A stretch of DNA of 64,000 nucleotides, taken from the NCBI RefSeq assembly GCF_017313265.1, contig NZ_JAFLQZ010000005.1, positions 124,001 to 188,000 of the forward strand, read 5' to 3'. The position numbers were made by a program, and so were the translations under genes. The notes beneath the pieces are model-generated. The model was not told the DNA's origin. It saw only the letters and a list, made by a program, of their open reading frames with translations, and made no database searches. Below, in pieces: positions 43,518 to 52,558 of this stretch; the first letter of the stretch is position 1; each line of letters opens with the position of its first letter. This DNA comes from Hymenobacter telluris. GTDB lineage: Bacteria > Bacteroidota > Bacteroidia > Cytophagales > Hymenobacteraceae.

Positions 43518-45017
43518 ATGAATAGCACACTCAGAAACAAGTTGGCGGTTGCTTTTTGCACAGCACTGCTGGGCCTCGGAACAGGGGCCTGCAATGATGA
43601 CAACCTGAACCCCATTCCCGAAACTCTTATCTCCGATCAGGTTGTATTTGACACTCCTACCCGCATTGAACTTCAGGTAAACAACCTGTACGCTTATGTT
43701 AAAACTGGGGCTTTCTATGGCGGACGCTACACTGTGTACGGTGATGTGCGGGCCGATGACTTCATTAACCGGACCACTAACAGCGTAACAGCCTTTGGCG
43801 TGTGGGCCCACGCTTTAACGCCAACATCGCAAAACGATGTAGTGAACCTGTGGGCGGCAGCTTACCAAGCCATCAACCAGGCCAATGTATTTCTGGCCGG
43901 TATGGATGCCAACGCGGCCAAGTTTGTGGCGCCTACATTCCCGGCCACCTTCGCTACCACTGCCGAGCAGTACAAGGCGGAGGCGCGGCTGTTGCGCGCC
44001 CTGAGCTACTACTCGTTGCTGCAGCTCTACGCCCGGCCTTATGCCGACGGTGCGGGCACCAAGCCAGGGGTGCCGCTCCGCTTGCAGGCCGAAAACACGC
44101 TGGCAGGCAACGACTTGGCCCGCAGCACGGTAGCCGACGTATACACCCAGATTCTGGCGGATCTGCAATTTGCCGAGAACAACCTGCCACTCACGTATAC
44201 TGGAAACGCCGCCGCCGCACCCAACATCACGCGGGCCCATCGGAACACTGCCATTGCTCTCAAAACGCGGGTGTTGCTTAGCATGCAGCGCTACGCTGAC
44301 GTGATAACGGAAGCCAACAAGATAGTTTCCACGTCGGCTCCGTTTACGGCCACCACTGGGGTGCCACATGCCCTGAATTCGTCTATAGCCGCCGTATTTG
44401 CTTCGCCACAGGAAACGTCGGAAAGCATATTCAGCTTCCCCTTTACGGCGCAGAACGCGCCCGGCACTCAAAACCAACTGGCGGGGTATTTCACGCCAAC
44501 CCCCGTGGGCAACGGCGAGTTTTTCCTGAATACCAGCGGCATTCTAGGCAATTCGGCCTGGTCGGCCACCGATGCTCGCAGAACAAGCTTCGTGTTTGTT
44601 TCGGGTGGCGCTTCTTACCTGCGCAAATATGCCAGCGGCACCCCCTATCTGGATAAATCACCGGTAATTCGCTACGCCGAAGTACTGCTCAACCTGGCCG
44701 AAGGGCTGGCACGGACCAGTGCGACGAATATTCCACGCGCCCTGGATTTGCTGAATGCCGTACGGGGCCGCTCCAACGGCAGCCTCTACCCGGCTACCAT
44801 CTCTCAGCAGGACTTAATCAATGCTATTTTACTGGAGCGCCGGATTGAGTTTATTGGAGAAGGTATCCGCAACATCGACATTATGCGGCTTAACCAGACC
44901 ATTCCGGGCAAAAGCTCGGTTCCGGCCATTCCTACTTCTGACCCCCGCTATGTGTGGCCCATTCCAAATGCGGAGCTTCAAACCAACGGGCTGATAACAC
45001 AAAATGACGGTTATTAG
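43518..45017 (+). CDS. SusD/RagB family surface nutrient-binding lipoprotein
   Basis: The 499-residue protein has a lipoprotein signal (LLGLGTGAC, Cys about 25) and the SusD features: LQVNNLYAYVKTGAFYGGRY, the TPR helices (VVNLWAAAYQAINQANVFLAG, AEARLLRALSYYSLLQLY), and the C-terminal RagB block (RYAEVLLNLAEGLAR, LLNAVRGRSN, ILLERRIEFIGEGIRNIDIMR). It captures ligand over the SusC barrel. It lies 15 bp from susC in one operon, which ends in the terminator at 45038-45072. Confidence 0.96.
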   Translation: MNSTLRNKLAVAFCTALLGLGTGACNDDNLNPIPETLISDQVVFDTPTRIELQVNNLYAYVKTGAFYGGRYTVYGDVRADDFINRTTNSVTAFGVWAHALTPTSQNDVVNLWAAAYQAINQANVFLAGMDANAAKFVAPTFPATFATTAEQYKAEARLLRALSYYSLLQLYARPYADGAGTKPGVPLRLQAENTLAGNDLARSTVADVYTQILADLQFAENNLPLTYTGNAAAAPNITRAHRNTAIALKTRVLLSMQRYADVITEANKIVSTSAPFTATTGVPHALNSSIAAVFASPQETSESIFSFPFTAQNAPGTQNQLAGYFTPTPVGNGEFFLNTSGILGNSAWSATDARRTSFVFVSGGASYLRKYASGTPYLDKSPVIRYAEVLLNLAEGLARTSATNIPRALDLLNAVRGRSNGSLYPATISQQDLINAILLERRIEFIGEGIRNIDIMRLNQTIPGKSSVPAIPTSDPRYVWPIPNAELQTNGLITQNDGY

Positions 45018-45037
45018 CACCTTGTTAATCTGACACG

Positions 45038-45072
45038 AAAGAGGCTTCCTATACAAATAGGAAGCCTCTTTT
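45038..45072 (+). terminator. Terminator after susD
   Basis: Stem AAAGAGGCTTCCTAT / ATAGGAAGCCTCTTT with a 4-nt loop and a T run. It separates the SusC/SusD operon from the TldD/PmbA genes. The rest of the 45018-45249 gap shows nothing else. Confidence 0.92.
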
Positions 45073-45249
45073 ACTACTATCGCAGACTTACTGAATGAAG
45101 CCTAAGCAGCGGGAGCTATACTCTCCCTACCAACACTCTTCCATTATGCAGCCCCTTTCTGCGGCTTGCGTCCTTGGGTTGCAGATTGCGAATACTCTGC
45201 CTAAACTGCCCGTTCTTCTCCTTCCTTTCCAACCAAACCTTTCTTCTCT

Positions 45250-46899
45250 TTGAAAAGACGTGACTTTGTAGGCCTGACGGGCTTGGCGAGCGGGGCGCTG
45301 TTTTTGCCCTCTTTCCCCAGCTTGGGCGGCGACCTTGTAGACCCAGCCCGGCTGCTGGAAACGGTGGACCCAGCCGTGAAGAAACGCTTGGCCGACGCCG
45401 CCCTAAATGCGGCCAAAGGCGCCGGGGCCTCCTACGCCGATGTGCGCATTGGGCGCTACCTCAACCAGAGTATTTTCACCCGTGAAAAGCAGGTGCAGAA
45501 CATTGTGAGCGGTGAGAGTTACGGCGCGGGCGTGCGGGTTATTGCCAATGGTACCTGGGGCTTTGCGGCCACCAATACCGTAACTGAGGCCGGCTTGGCC
45601 AAAGCCGCCCAACTGGCCGTGCAGATTGCCAAAGCCAATGCCAAAGTGCAGAAACAGCCCGTGCAGCTGGCTCCGCAAAACGGCTACGGCGAGGTCAGTT
45701 GGAAAACGCCCATTCAGCAAAACGCCTTCGAGGTGCCAGTGAAGCAAAAAGCCGACCTGCTGTTGGCGGCTAATGCCAAGGCCTTGGAAAACGGTGCCTC
45801 GTTCGTGAATTCCTCACTGTTTCAAATAAACGAGCAGAAATACTTTGCCAGCACCGACGGCTCCTACATCGACCAGGACGTGCACCGCATCTGGCCTACA
45901 TTCACCGTTACGGCCATTGATAAAGCCACTGGCAAGTTCCGCTCCCGCGACGCCATGAGTGCGCCCATGGGGCTAGGCTACGAGTACCTCACGCCGAAAG
46001 CCGCCGACAAGATTCCGGGTCCGGCGGGCTCCGACATTATCGGCTACAAAAACAGCTTCGATATTCTGGAAGACGCGGCAACCGCAGCCAAGCAGGCCCG
46101 CTCCAAACTCACGGCCAAAAGTGTAGTGCCCGGCAAGTATGATTTGGTGCTTGACCCCAACCACCTGGGCCTGACCATACACGAAAGCGTAGGCCACGCC
46201 ACGGAGCTAGACCGGGTGCTGGGCTACGAAGCCAACTACGCCGGTACCAGCTTCGCGACGCTGGAGTGGAAAGCCAAGAACATTCCCTACGGCTCCAAGC
46301 TGGTCAACATCGTGGCCGACAAGCTGCAACCTGGCTCCTTGGGTGCGGTGGGCTACGACGATGAAGGCGTGAAAACCCGCCAGTGGGACCTGATTAAGGA
46401 CGGTAAACTCATCGATTACCAGAAGATTCGGGACCAGGCGGCTATTGTGGGGCAGAAAGAATCGGATGGCTGCTGCTACGCCGACTCCTGGAATACCGTG
46501 CAGTTTCAGCGCATGCCCAACGTGAGCTTGCAGCCGGGTAAGGAGAAAATGAGCGTGGATGAAATGGTGAGCAAGGTGGACAAGGGCATTTATATTGCCG
46601 GCCGCGGCTCGTTCTCGATTGACCAGCAGCGCTACAACTTCCAGTTCGGCGGGCAGGTGTTCTACGCCATCGAGAAAGGCAAGATTACCGGCATGCTCGA
46701 AGACGTGGCCTATCAGGCCAACACCCAGGAGTTCTGGAATTCGTGCTCGGCCATCTGTGACCAGTCCGACTACCGCTTGTTCGGCTCTTTCTTCGACGGC
46801 AAGGGCCAGCCCAGCCAGGTATCGGCCGTGAGCCACGGCTCGGCCACCACCCGCTTCAACGGCGTCAACGTCATCAATACCGCTCGTAAAATAGGTTGA
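45250..46899 (+). CDS. tldD: TldD family metalloprotease with Tat signal, copy 1
   Basis: The only start that keeps the N-terminus is a TTG at 45250 (reads MKRRDFVGLTGL). That gives a twin-arginine signal (RRDF, then a hydrophobic stretch LASGALFLPSF), so the folded protein should be exported. The TldD zinc motif HExxxH is present (TIHESVGHATELDR, about residue 315). The C-terminal domain contains YNFQFGGQVFYAIEKGKITG, typical of TldD. In E. coli the TldD/TldE heterodimer trims peptides such as microcin precursors. The PmbA (TldE) partner gene follows after 100 bp. Two close paralogues lie downstream. Confidence 0.93.
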   Translation: MKRRDFVGLTGLASGALFLPSFPSLGGDLVDPARLLETVDPAVKKRLADAALNAAKGAGASYADVRIGRYLNQSIFTREKQVQNIVSGESYGAGVRVIANGTWGFAATNTVTEAGLAKAAQLAVQIAKANAKVQKQPVQLAPQNGYGEVSWKTPIQQNAFEVPVKQKADLLLAANAKALENGASFVNSSLFQINEQKYFASTDGSYIDQDVHRIWPTFTVTAIDKATGKFRSRDAMSAPMGLGYEYLTPKAADKIPGPAGSDIIGYKNSFDILEDAATAAKQARSKLTAKSVVPGKYDLVLDPNHLGLTIHESVGHATELDRVLGYEANYAGTSFATLEWKAKNIPYGSKLVNIVADKLQPGSLGAVGYDDEGVKTRQWDLIKDGKLIDYQKIRDQAAIVGQKESDGCCYADSWNTVQFQRMPNVSLQPGKEKMSVDEMVSKVDKGIYIAGRGSFSIDQQRYNFQFGGQVFYAIEKGKITGMLEDVAYQANTQEFWNSCSAICDQSDYRLFGSFFDGKGQPSQVSAVSHGSATTRFNGVNVINTARKIG

Positions 46900-46999
46900 T
46901 GGCTGATGTGATGATTTCTGATGTGCTGGCCTGATAGGCACATCAAAAACCACCTTCTCAATCAACAAATTAACTCATCGAAAATCAGCACATCACCCC

Positions 47000-48334
47000 A
47001 TGGCCATCCTTTCCAAAGACGAGTCCCAAGCCATTCTTAAGAAAGTTCTTAGTTTCAGCACTGCCGATGAGTGCGAAGCCACGCTGAGTGGCAGCAACGG
47101 CGGCAACGTGCGCTCGGCCCGCAACGCCATCAGCACCAGCGGCGCCGTGGATAACGTGAGTTTGGGCGTGGAAGCCCGCTTCGGCAAACGCTCGGGCGTG
47201 GCCACCTGCAACGAGTTCGACGATGCCACGTTGCGCCGTTGTGTGCAACGAGCCGAAGAAATTGCCCGGCTCGCGCCTGAAAGCCCCGAGTACATGCCGC
47301 TGCTGGGCCCGCAAACCTACGTAGCCGCCCCTAAGTCGTTTGCCGCTGCTACGGCGGGCATTACCCCCGATTTTCGGGCCACCCAGATTGGCAAAACCAT
47401 GAAAATCTGCGACGAGAAAAAGGTGACGTCGGCGGCGTTTCTCAACGACGAAGCCGGTTTTGTGGCCAAGCGCAACAACAAGGGCCTGGAAGCTTACCAG
47501 CAGTATTCCAACGTAGAGTTCAGCATTACGGTGCGCACGCCTGATGGTACGGGCTCGGGCTACGCCACCGCCGACTTCATTGATGCCTCGGCCTTCGACG
47601 CGGGCAAGCTGACCTTAACCGCCGCCGAAAAAGCCGCTAACTCGCGTAATGCCAAGGCCATCGAGCCCGGTAAGTACACCGTTATTCTGGAGCCGGCCGC
47701 CTTGGTAGCCAACTCCGATGCCTCATTGATGGCCGCGCTAATGGGTGCCCTGGATGCGCGCAACGCCGACGAAGGCCGCAGCTTCCTGAGCAAAAAGGGC
47801 GGTGGCAACCGCAAAGGCGAAAAGCTGTTCGACGAGCGGGTAACCATCTACTCCGACCCCACCAACGCCGAAATTGCCAGCCTCACCTTCGCCGGCGACG
47901 GTCGGCCGCAAAAGAAGATGACCTGGATTGAAAAAGGCGTGGTGAAGAACCTGTACACCTCGCGCTTCTGGGCGCAGAAAGCGGGCATCCCGGACATTCC
48001 GCGGCCCGGCGGCTGGATTATGGAAGGCGGCACCCAGAGTGTGCAGGACATGATTAAGGGCACGGCCAAAGGCATCCTGGTGACGCGCCTGTGGTATATC
48101 CGCCCCGTAGACCCCCAAACGCTGCTGTACACCGGCCTCACCCGCGACGGAACCTTCTACATCGAGAACGGCAAAATCAAGCACCCGGTGAAGAATTTCC
48201 GCTTCAACGAGTCGCCGATTATCATGCTCAACAACCTGGAAGCCATTGGCAAGCCGGTACGCGTGAACGGCAACCTCGTGCCGCCGCTCAAGATTCGGGA
48301 TTTCACCTTCACCAGCCTCTCCGACGCCGTGTAA
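47000..48334 (+). CDS. pmbA: PmbA/TldE family protein, copy 1
   Basis: The 444-residue protein belongs to the TldD/PmbA fold (ILSKDESQAILKKVLSFSTA, VEARFGKRSGVATCNEFDD, DEGRSFLSKKGGGN) but has no HExxxH motif, as expected for the TldE/PmbA partner. Its C-terminus (TRDGTFYIENGKIKHPVKN) matches the family. It has no signal peptide, although its partner TldD has a Tat signal. It may stay in the cytoplasm or be carried across bound to TldD. A family A hairpin follows the stop codon. Confidence 0.92.
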   Translation: MAILSKDESQAILKKVLSFSTADECEATLSGSNGGNVRSARNAISTSGAVDNVSLGVEARFGKRSGVATCNEFDDATLRRCVQRAEEIARLAPESPEYMPLLGPQTYVAAPKSFAAATAGITPDFRATQIGKTMKICDEKKVTSAAFLNDEAGFVAKRNNKGLEAYQQYSNVEFSITVRTPDGTGSGYATADFIDASAFDAGKLTLTAAEKAANSRNAKAIEPGKYTVILEPAALVANSDASLMAALMGALDARNADEGRSFLSKKGGGNRKGEKLFDERVTIYSDPTNAEIASLTFAGDGRPQKKMTWIEKGVVKNLYTSRFWAQKAGIPDIPRPGGWIMEGGTQSVQDMIKGTAKGILVTRLWYIRPVDPQTLLYTGLTRDGTFYIENGKIKHPVKNFRFNESPIIMLNNLEAIGKPVRVNGNLVPPLKIRDFTFTSLSDAV

Positions 48335-48337
48335 ACG

Positions 48338-48424
48338 AATTGTCATTCCGACCGCAGGGAGGAATCTGGGTATCATCGTTGAACAGTTTCACTCAGATTC
48401 CTCCCTCTGGCCGGAATGACAATT
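48338..48424. repeat. Family A hairpin, copy 2
   Basis: Arms of 31 bp (48338-48368 and 48394-48424) pair with three mismatches. The inner arm GAGGAATCTG and the loop with GTTGAACAGTTTCACT match the other copies. It overlaps the last two bases of the GIY-YIG gene. Confidence 0.88.
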
Positions 48425-48725
48425 ATCCTAAAATATCGGGATGCAAGTCCCGCCATTCCGGATTGTTTAAGGCTATCAGCGCATCCTTTTTCTCGCGGCG
48501 CCACCCTTTGATTTCTTTCTCCCGGGCAATGGCTTGCTTGATATCACTGAAAGCTTCCCAGTGCATGAGAAGATTGCAAAAGTATCGACCGGCAAATGTC
48601 CGCTGACGACCTTCGTTTTCGATGTGCTGCTCCAACCGCCGTGCTAAATCATTGGTAACACCGATGTATAGCACAGTACGCTTGGGATTGGTAATGAGAT
48701 AAACGCAATAGTGATGCTGACGCAT
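48423..48725 (-). CDS. Small GIY-YIG nuclease family protein
   Basis: The frame can extend further upstream, but the ATG at 48725 gives a compact 100-residue domain that begins directly with the catalytic strand: CVYLITN (GIY-like) followed by VLYIGVTNDLARRLEQH (YIG and the conserved Arg). The Glu of the later helix lies in AIAREKEIKGWRREKK, and the end NPEWRDLHPDI is typical. Such stand-alone UPF0213/YhbQ-like proteins occur in many copies in Bacteroidota genomes, and their role is unknown. The gene lies on the opposite strand inside the TldD/PmbA array, with a family A hairpin on each side. Confidence 0.93.
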   Translation of the reverse strand: MRQHHYCVYLITNPKRTVLYIGVTNDLARRLEQHIENEGRQRTFAGRYFCNLLMHWEAFSDIKQAIAREKEIKGWRREKKDALIALNNPEWRDLHPDILG

Positions 48726-48756
48726 GGCTTCCTGATTTGAATAGAAATATACCGTT

Positions 48757-48840
48757 TTTGTTGTTCCAGCGCAGGAGGAATCTGAGTCAAGCTTTTCAAC
48801 GGTTTCACCCAGATTCCTCCTGCGTCGGAATGACAGTTCT
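48757..48840. repeat. Family A hairpin, copy 3
   Basis: The inner arms CGCAGGAGGAATCTG and CAGATTCCTCCTGCG (left about 48770-48784, right from 48810) pair perfectly. The outer left arm is shortened compared with the right (TTCCAG against CATTCCGA). It lies upstream of the GIY-YIG gene and just before tldD copy 2. Confidence 0.85.
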
Positions 48841-48861
48841 GCCGCTTCCTTCCTGACATAT

Positions 48862-50514
48862 ATGAAAAGACGTGATTTTGTGGGGCTGACCGGCCTGGCT
48901 TCGGGGGCTCTGTTACTACCCAGTATTCCGGGTTTCGGCAATGGCGTGGAAGTGGACCCGCTGCGCCTGCTCGAAACCGTAGACCCGGCCGTGAAAAAGC
49001 GCCTGGCCGACGCGGCTCTGAATGCCGCCAAATCAGCGGGTGCCACCTACACCGACGTACGCATTGGGCGCTACCTCAACCAAGGTGTTTTCACCCGCGA
49101 AAAGCAGGTACAAGGCATCAGTAGCACGGAAAGCTACGGCGCCGGGGTGCGGGTTATTGCCGATGGCACTTGGGGCTTTGCCGCTACCAACATTGTGACG
49201 GAAGCCGGGCTGGCCAAGGCCGCCCAACTGGCCGTGCAGATTGCCAAGGCCAATGCCAAGGTGCAGAAAGCGCAAGTGCAGCTGGCGCCTCAGAAAGGCT
49301 ACGGCGAGGTCAGCTGGAAGGCCCCAATCCAGCAGAACGCCTTCGAGGTACCCATCAAAGACAAGGTGGATTTGCTGCTGGCCGTGAATGCCAAGGCGCT
49401 GGAACAAGGCGCTTCCTTCGTGAATTCGGTGTTGTTTCAGGTGAACGAGCAGAAGTACTTCGCCAGCACCGACGGCTCCTACATCGACCAGGATATTCAC
49501 CGCATCTACCCCACGTTTGGCGTTACGGCCATTGACCGGGCGTCGGGCAAGTTCCGGTCCCGGCAGGCGCTTAGCTCGCCGATGGGCATGGGCTACGAGT
49601 ACCTCACGCCGAAAGCGGCCGACAAGGTGGCCGGCCCCACCGGCTCGGATGTGGTGGGCTACAAGAACAGCTACGACATGCTGGAAGACGTGGTGAGTGC
49701 CACCAAGCAGGTGAAGCAGAAGCTGACGGCCAAGAGCGTAGTGCCCGGTAAGTACGACCTGGTACTCGACCCACACCACCTGGGCCTGACCATCCACGAA
49801 AGCGTAGGCCACCCCACCGAACTGGACCGGGTGCTGGGCTACGAAGCTAACTACGCCGGCACCAGCTTCGCCACGCTGGAGTGGAAGGCCAAAAATATTC
49901 CCTACGGCTCGAAACTCGTCAACATTGTGGCCGACAAGCTCCAGCCGAACTCCCTGGGCGCCGTGGGCTACGACGATGAAGGCGTGAAAACCAAGGAATG
50001 GAACCTGATTACGGAAGGTAAGCTGGTGGACTATCAGAAAATCCGGGACCAGGCGCACATTGTAGGCCAAAAGGAGTCGGATGGCTGCTGCTACTCGCAG
50101 TCGTGGCAGGATGTGCAGTTTCAGCGCATGCCCAACGTGAGTTTGAAACCCGGCACCACCAAGCTCAGCGTGGATGAAATGGTGAGCAAGGTGGACAAGG
50201 GCATCTATATTGCCGGCAATGGCTCGTTCTCGATTGACCAGCAGCGCTACAACTTCCAGTTCGGCGGGCAGGTGTTCTACGCCATCGAGAAAGGCAAAAT
50301 CACCGGCATGATTGAGGACGTGGCCTATCAGGCCAACACGCAAGAATTCTGGAACTCGTGCGCGGCCATCTGTGACCAATCCGACTACCGCCTGTTTGGG
50401 GCCTTCAACGACGGTAAAGGCCAACCGGGACAAAGCTCAGCGGTGAGCCACGGCTCGGCCACCACCCGCTTCAACGGCGTCAACGTCATCAATACGGCCC
50501 GCAAAATTGGGTAG
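48862..50514 (+). CDS. tldD: TldD family metalloprotease with Tat signal, copy 2
   Basis: The 550-residue protein starts with ATG (MKRRDFVGLTGLASGALLLP) and has the same Tat signal as copy 1. The zinc motif is TIHESVGHPTELDR. It is close to copy 1 along its whole length, including a DNA stretch of about 75 identical bases near 50225-50300 compared with 46608-46685. It differs in having no PmbA gene directly after it; a terminator follows and then tldD copy 3. It is presumably an exported peptidase subunit that can share a PmbA partner. Confidence 0.92.
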   Translation: MKRRDFVGLTGLASGALLLPSIPGFGNGVEVDPLRLLETVDPAVKKRLADAALNAAKSAGATYTDVRIGRYLNQGVFTREKQVQGISSTESYGAGVRVIADGTWGFAATNIVTEAGLAKAAQLAVQIAKANAKVQKAQVQLAPQKGYGEVSWKAPIQQNAFEVPIKDKVDLLLAVNAKALEQGASFVNSVLFQVNEQKYFASTDGSYIDQDIHRIYPTFGVTAIDRASGKFRSRQALSSPMGMGYEYLTPKAADKVAGPTGSDVVGYKNSYDMLEDVVSATKQVKQKLTAKSVVPGKYDLVLDPHHLGLTIHESVGHPTELDRVLGYEANYAGTSFATLEWKAKNIPYGSKLVNIVADKLQPNSLGAVGYDDEGVKTKEWNLITEGKLVDYQKIRDQAHIVGQKESDGCCYSQSWQDVQFQRMPNVSLKPGTTKLSVDEMVSKVDKGIYIAGNGSFSIDQQRYNFQFGGQVFYAIEKGKITGMIEDVAYQANTQEFWNSCAAICDQSDYRLFGAFNDGKGQPGQSSAVSHGSATTRFNGVNVINTARKIG

Positions 50515-50537
50515 CATTTCGTATTGATTACCAGCAA

Positions 50538-50574
50538 GAACCGCCCGCTCGACACAAAACGAGCGGGCGGTTTT
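50538..50574 (+). terminator. Terminator after tldD copy 2
   Basis: Stem AACCGCCCGCTCG / CGAGCGGGCGGTT with a short loop and T run. Confidence 0.9.
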
Positions 50575-50753
50575 GCTTTACAATTAACTTTTCTGAATAT
50601 TTTGCTAGCAACCGAACAACCCCGTCTTGGCAAGTAGCATCTATTGGCTAATTGGCGAAAGTGGAAGCGGGCAACTAAAACGTCATGCTTTTCCTGTATC
50701 CTACTGCCTAGCTTACCACCTCGAAACCTTCACTTCACTAAACCCCAAGCACC

Positions 50754-52403
50754 TTGAAAAGACGTGACTTTATGGGGCTGACCGGCCTGGCGGCTGGGGG
50801 CCTGCTGCTACCGAGTGTGCCTGGCCTGGGCGGCATCCTCGTGGACCCCGAGCAGTTGCTGGAGGTAATGGACCCGGCCCTGAAAAAACGCCTGGCCGAC
50901 GCGGCGCTCAACGCCGCCAAAGGCGCCGGGGCCTCCTACGCCGATGTGCGCGTTGGGCGTTACCTCAACCAGTACGTTTTCACCCGTGAAAAGCAGGTGC
51001 AGAACATTACCAGCACCGAAAGCCTGGGGGCTGGCGTGCGCGCCCTGGTGAACGGAGCGTGGGGGTTTGCTTCCACCAACACCGTAACCGAAGCCGGTAT
51101 TGCCGCCGCGGCCCGCTCGGCAGTGGCCATTGCCAAAGCCAACCAGAAGGTGCAGAAACAACCCGTGCAGCTGGCCCCGCAACGTGGCTACGGCGAGGTG
51201 AGCTGGAAAACACCCATCGAGAAAAATGCCTTTGAGGTGCCGGTGAAGGAAAAGGTGGAACTGCTACTAGCCGCCAACGCCAAGGCCCTGGAAAACGGCG
51301 CCAACTACATCAACTCGGCGCTGTTTCAGGTGAACGAGCAGAAGTATTTTGCCAGCACCGACGGCTCCTACATCGACCAGGACGTGCACCGCATCTGGCC
51401 TACGTTCACCGTTACGGCCATTGATAAAGCTACCGGCAAGTTCCGCTCCCGCGAGGCTATGTCGGCGGCTATGGGGCTGGGCTACGAGTACCTCACGCCG
51501 CGCGCCAGTGATAAAATGGCTGGCCCCGCCGGTACCACCGTGGTGGGCTATAAGCAGCGCTACGATATGCTGGAAGATGCCGCCCAGGCCGCTAAACACG
51601 CCAAGGAAAAGCTCACAGCCAAAAGCGTAGTGCCCGGCAAGTACGACCTAGTGCTCGACCCTGCCCACCTCGGCCTGACCATCCACGAAAGCGTAGGCCA
51701 CCCCACCGAGCTAGACCGGGTGCTGGGCTACGAGGCCAACTTTGCCGGTACCAGCTTCGCGACGCTGGAATGGAAGGCTAAGAACATTCCCTACGGCTCC
51801 AAGCTGGTCAACATCGTGGCCGATAAGTTGCAGCCCGGCTCCCTGGGCGCCGTGGGCTACGACGATGAAGGCGTGAAAACCAAGGAATGGGACCTCATCA
51901 CGGAAGGTAAGCTGGTGAACTATCAAAAAATTCGGGACCAGGCGGCCGTAGTGGGCCAGCAGGAATCGGATGGGTGCTGCTACGCGGATGCCTGGAGCTC
52001 GGTGCAATTCCAGCGCATGCCCAACGTGAGCTTGCGCCCCGGCACCACCAAGCTGAGCGTGGATGAGATGATCAGCAAAGTGGACAAGGGCATCTACATC
52101 TCCGGGGCGGGCTCCTACTCCATCGACCAGCAGCGCTACAACTTCCAGTTCGGTGGCCAAGTGTTCTACGCCATCGAGAAGGGCAAAATCACCGGCATGA
52201 TTGAGGACGTGGCCTACCAGGCCAACACCCAGGAGTTCTGGAACTCCTGCGCCGGCTCCTGCGACCAGTCCGACTACCGGCTTATGGGCACCTTCTTCGA
52301 TGGCAAGGGCCAGCCCAGCCAGATTTCGGCTGTGAGCCACGGCTCCAGCACCACCCGCTTCAACGGCGTCAACGTCATCAATACGGCCCGTAAAATTGGT
52401 TAA
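50754..52403 (+). CDS. tldD: TldD family metalloprotease with Tat signal, copy 3
   Basis: As in copy 1, the Tat signal (MKRRDFMGLTGLAAGGLLLP) requires a TTG start, here at 50754. A downstream ATG would delete the twin arginines. The zinc motif is TIHESVGHPTELDR and the C-terminal block YNFQFGGQVFYAIEKG is conserved. The 549-residue length equals copy 1. A family A hairpin separates it from pmbA copy 2, giving a second tldD-pmbA pair. Confidence 0.92.
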   Translation: MKRRDFMGLTGLAAGGLLLPSVPGLGGILVDPEQLLEVMDPALKKRLADAALNAAKGAGASYADVRVGRYLNQYVFTREKQVQNITSTESLGAGVRALVNGAWGFASTNTVTEAGIAAAARSAVAIAKANQKVQKQPVQLAPQRGYGEVSWKTPIEKNAFEVPVKEKVELLLAANAKALENGANYINSALFQVNEQKYFASTDGSYIDQDVHRIWPTFTVTAIDKATGKFRSREAMSAAMGLGYEYLTPRASDKMAGPAGTTVVGYKQRYDMLEDAAQAAKHAKEKLTAKSVVPGKYDLVLDPAHLGLTIHESVGHPTELDRVLGYEANFAGTSFATLEWKAKNIPYGSKLVNIVADKLQPGSLGAVGYDDEGVKTKEWDLITEGKLVNYQKIRDQAAVVGQQESDGCCYADAWSSVQFQRMPNVSLRPGTTKLSVDEMISKVDKGIYISGAGSYSIDQQRYNFQFGGQVFYAIEKGKITGMIEDVAYQANTQEFWNSCAGSCDQSDYRLMGTFFDGKGQPSQISAVSHGSSTTRFNGVNVINTARKIG

Positions 52404-52416
52404 TTGGTAGCCATAA

Positions 52417-52499
52417 CTGTCATTCCGAACAGAGTGAGGAATCTGGGTGAAATTCTTGAACGACTTTGCTCAGATTCCTCACTCTGTTCGGAATGACAG
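52417..52499. repeat. Family A hairpin, copy 4
   Basis: Perfect 29-bp arms (52417-52445 and 52471-52499) flank a 25-nt loop with TTGAACGACTTTGCT. The mid-stem AACAGAGTGA differs from the other copies, but both arms differ together. Confidence 0.92.
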
Positions 52500-52558
52500 C
52501 CGCGTGGGTCCTTGCACCTGCCCACCATTCAACCCACATCAATCAGCATATCAACCAC

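Noticed and set aside
48644..49046. N-terminal extension of the GIY-YIG frame and a 71-residue minus-strand frame
   Set aside because: The extension runs through a family A hairpin and antisense to the start of tldD copy 2. The catalytic domain begins directly after the ATG at 48725.
49033..50433. A 466-residue open frame on the minus strand inside tldD copy 2
   Set aside because: The same antisense frame recurs in the other tldD copies because the sense genes are paralogous. It has no signature of its own, and the sense strand encodes TldD with HExxxH.
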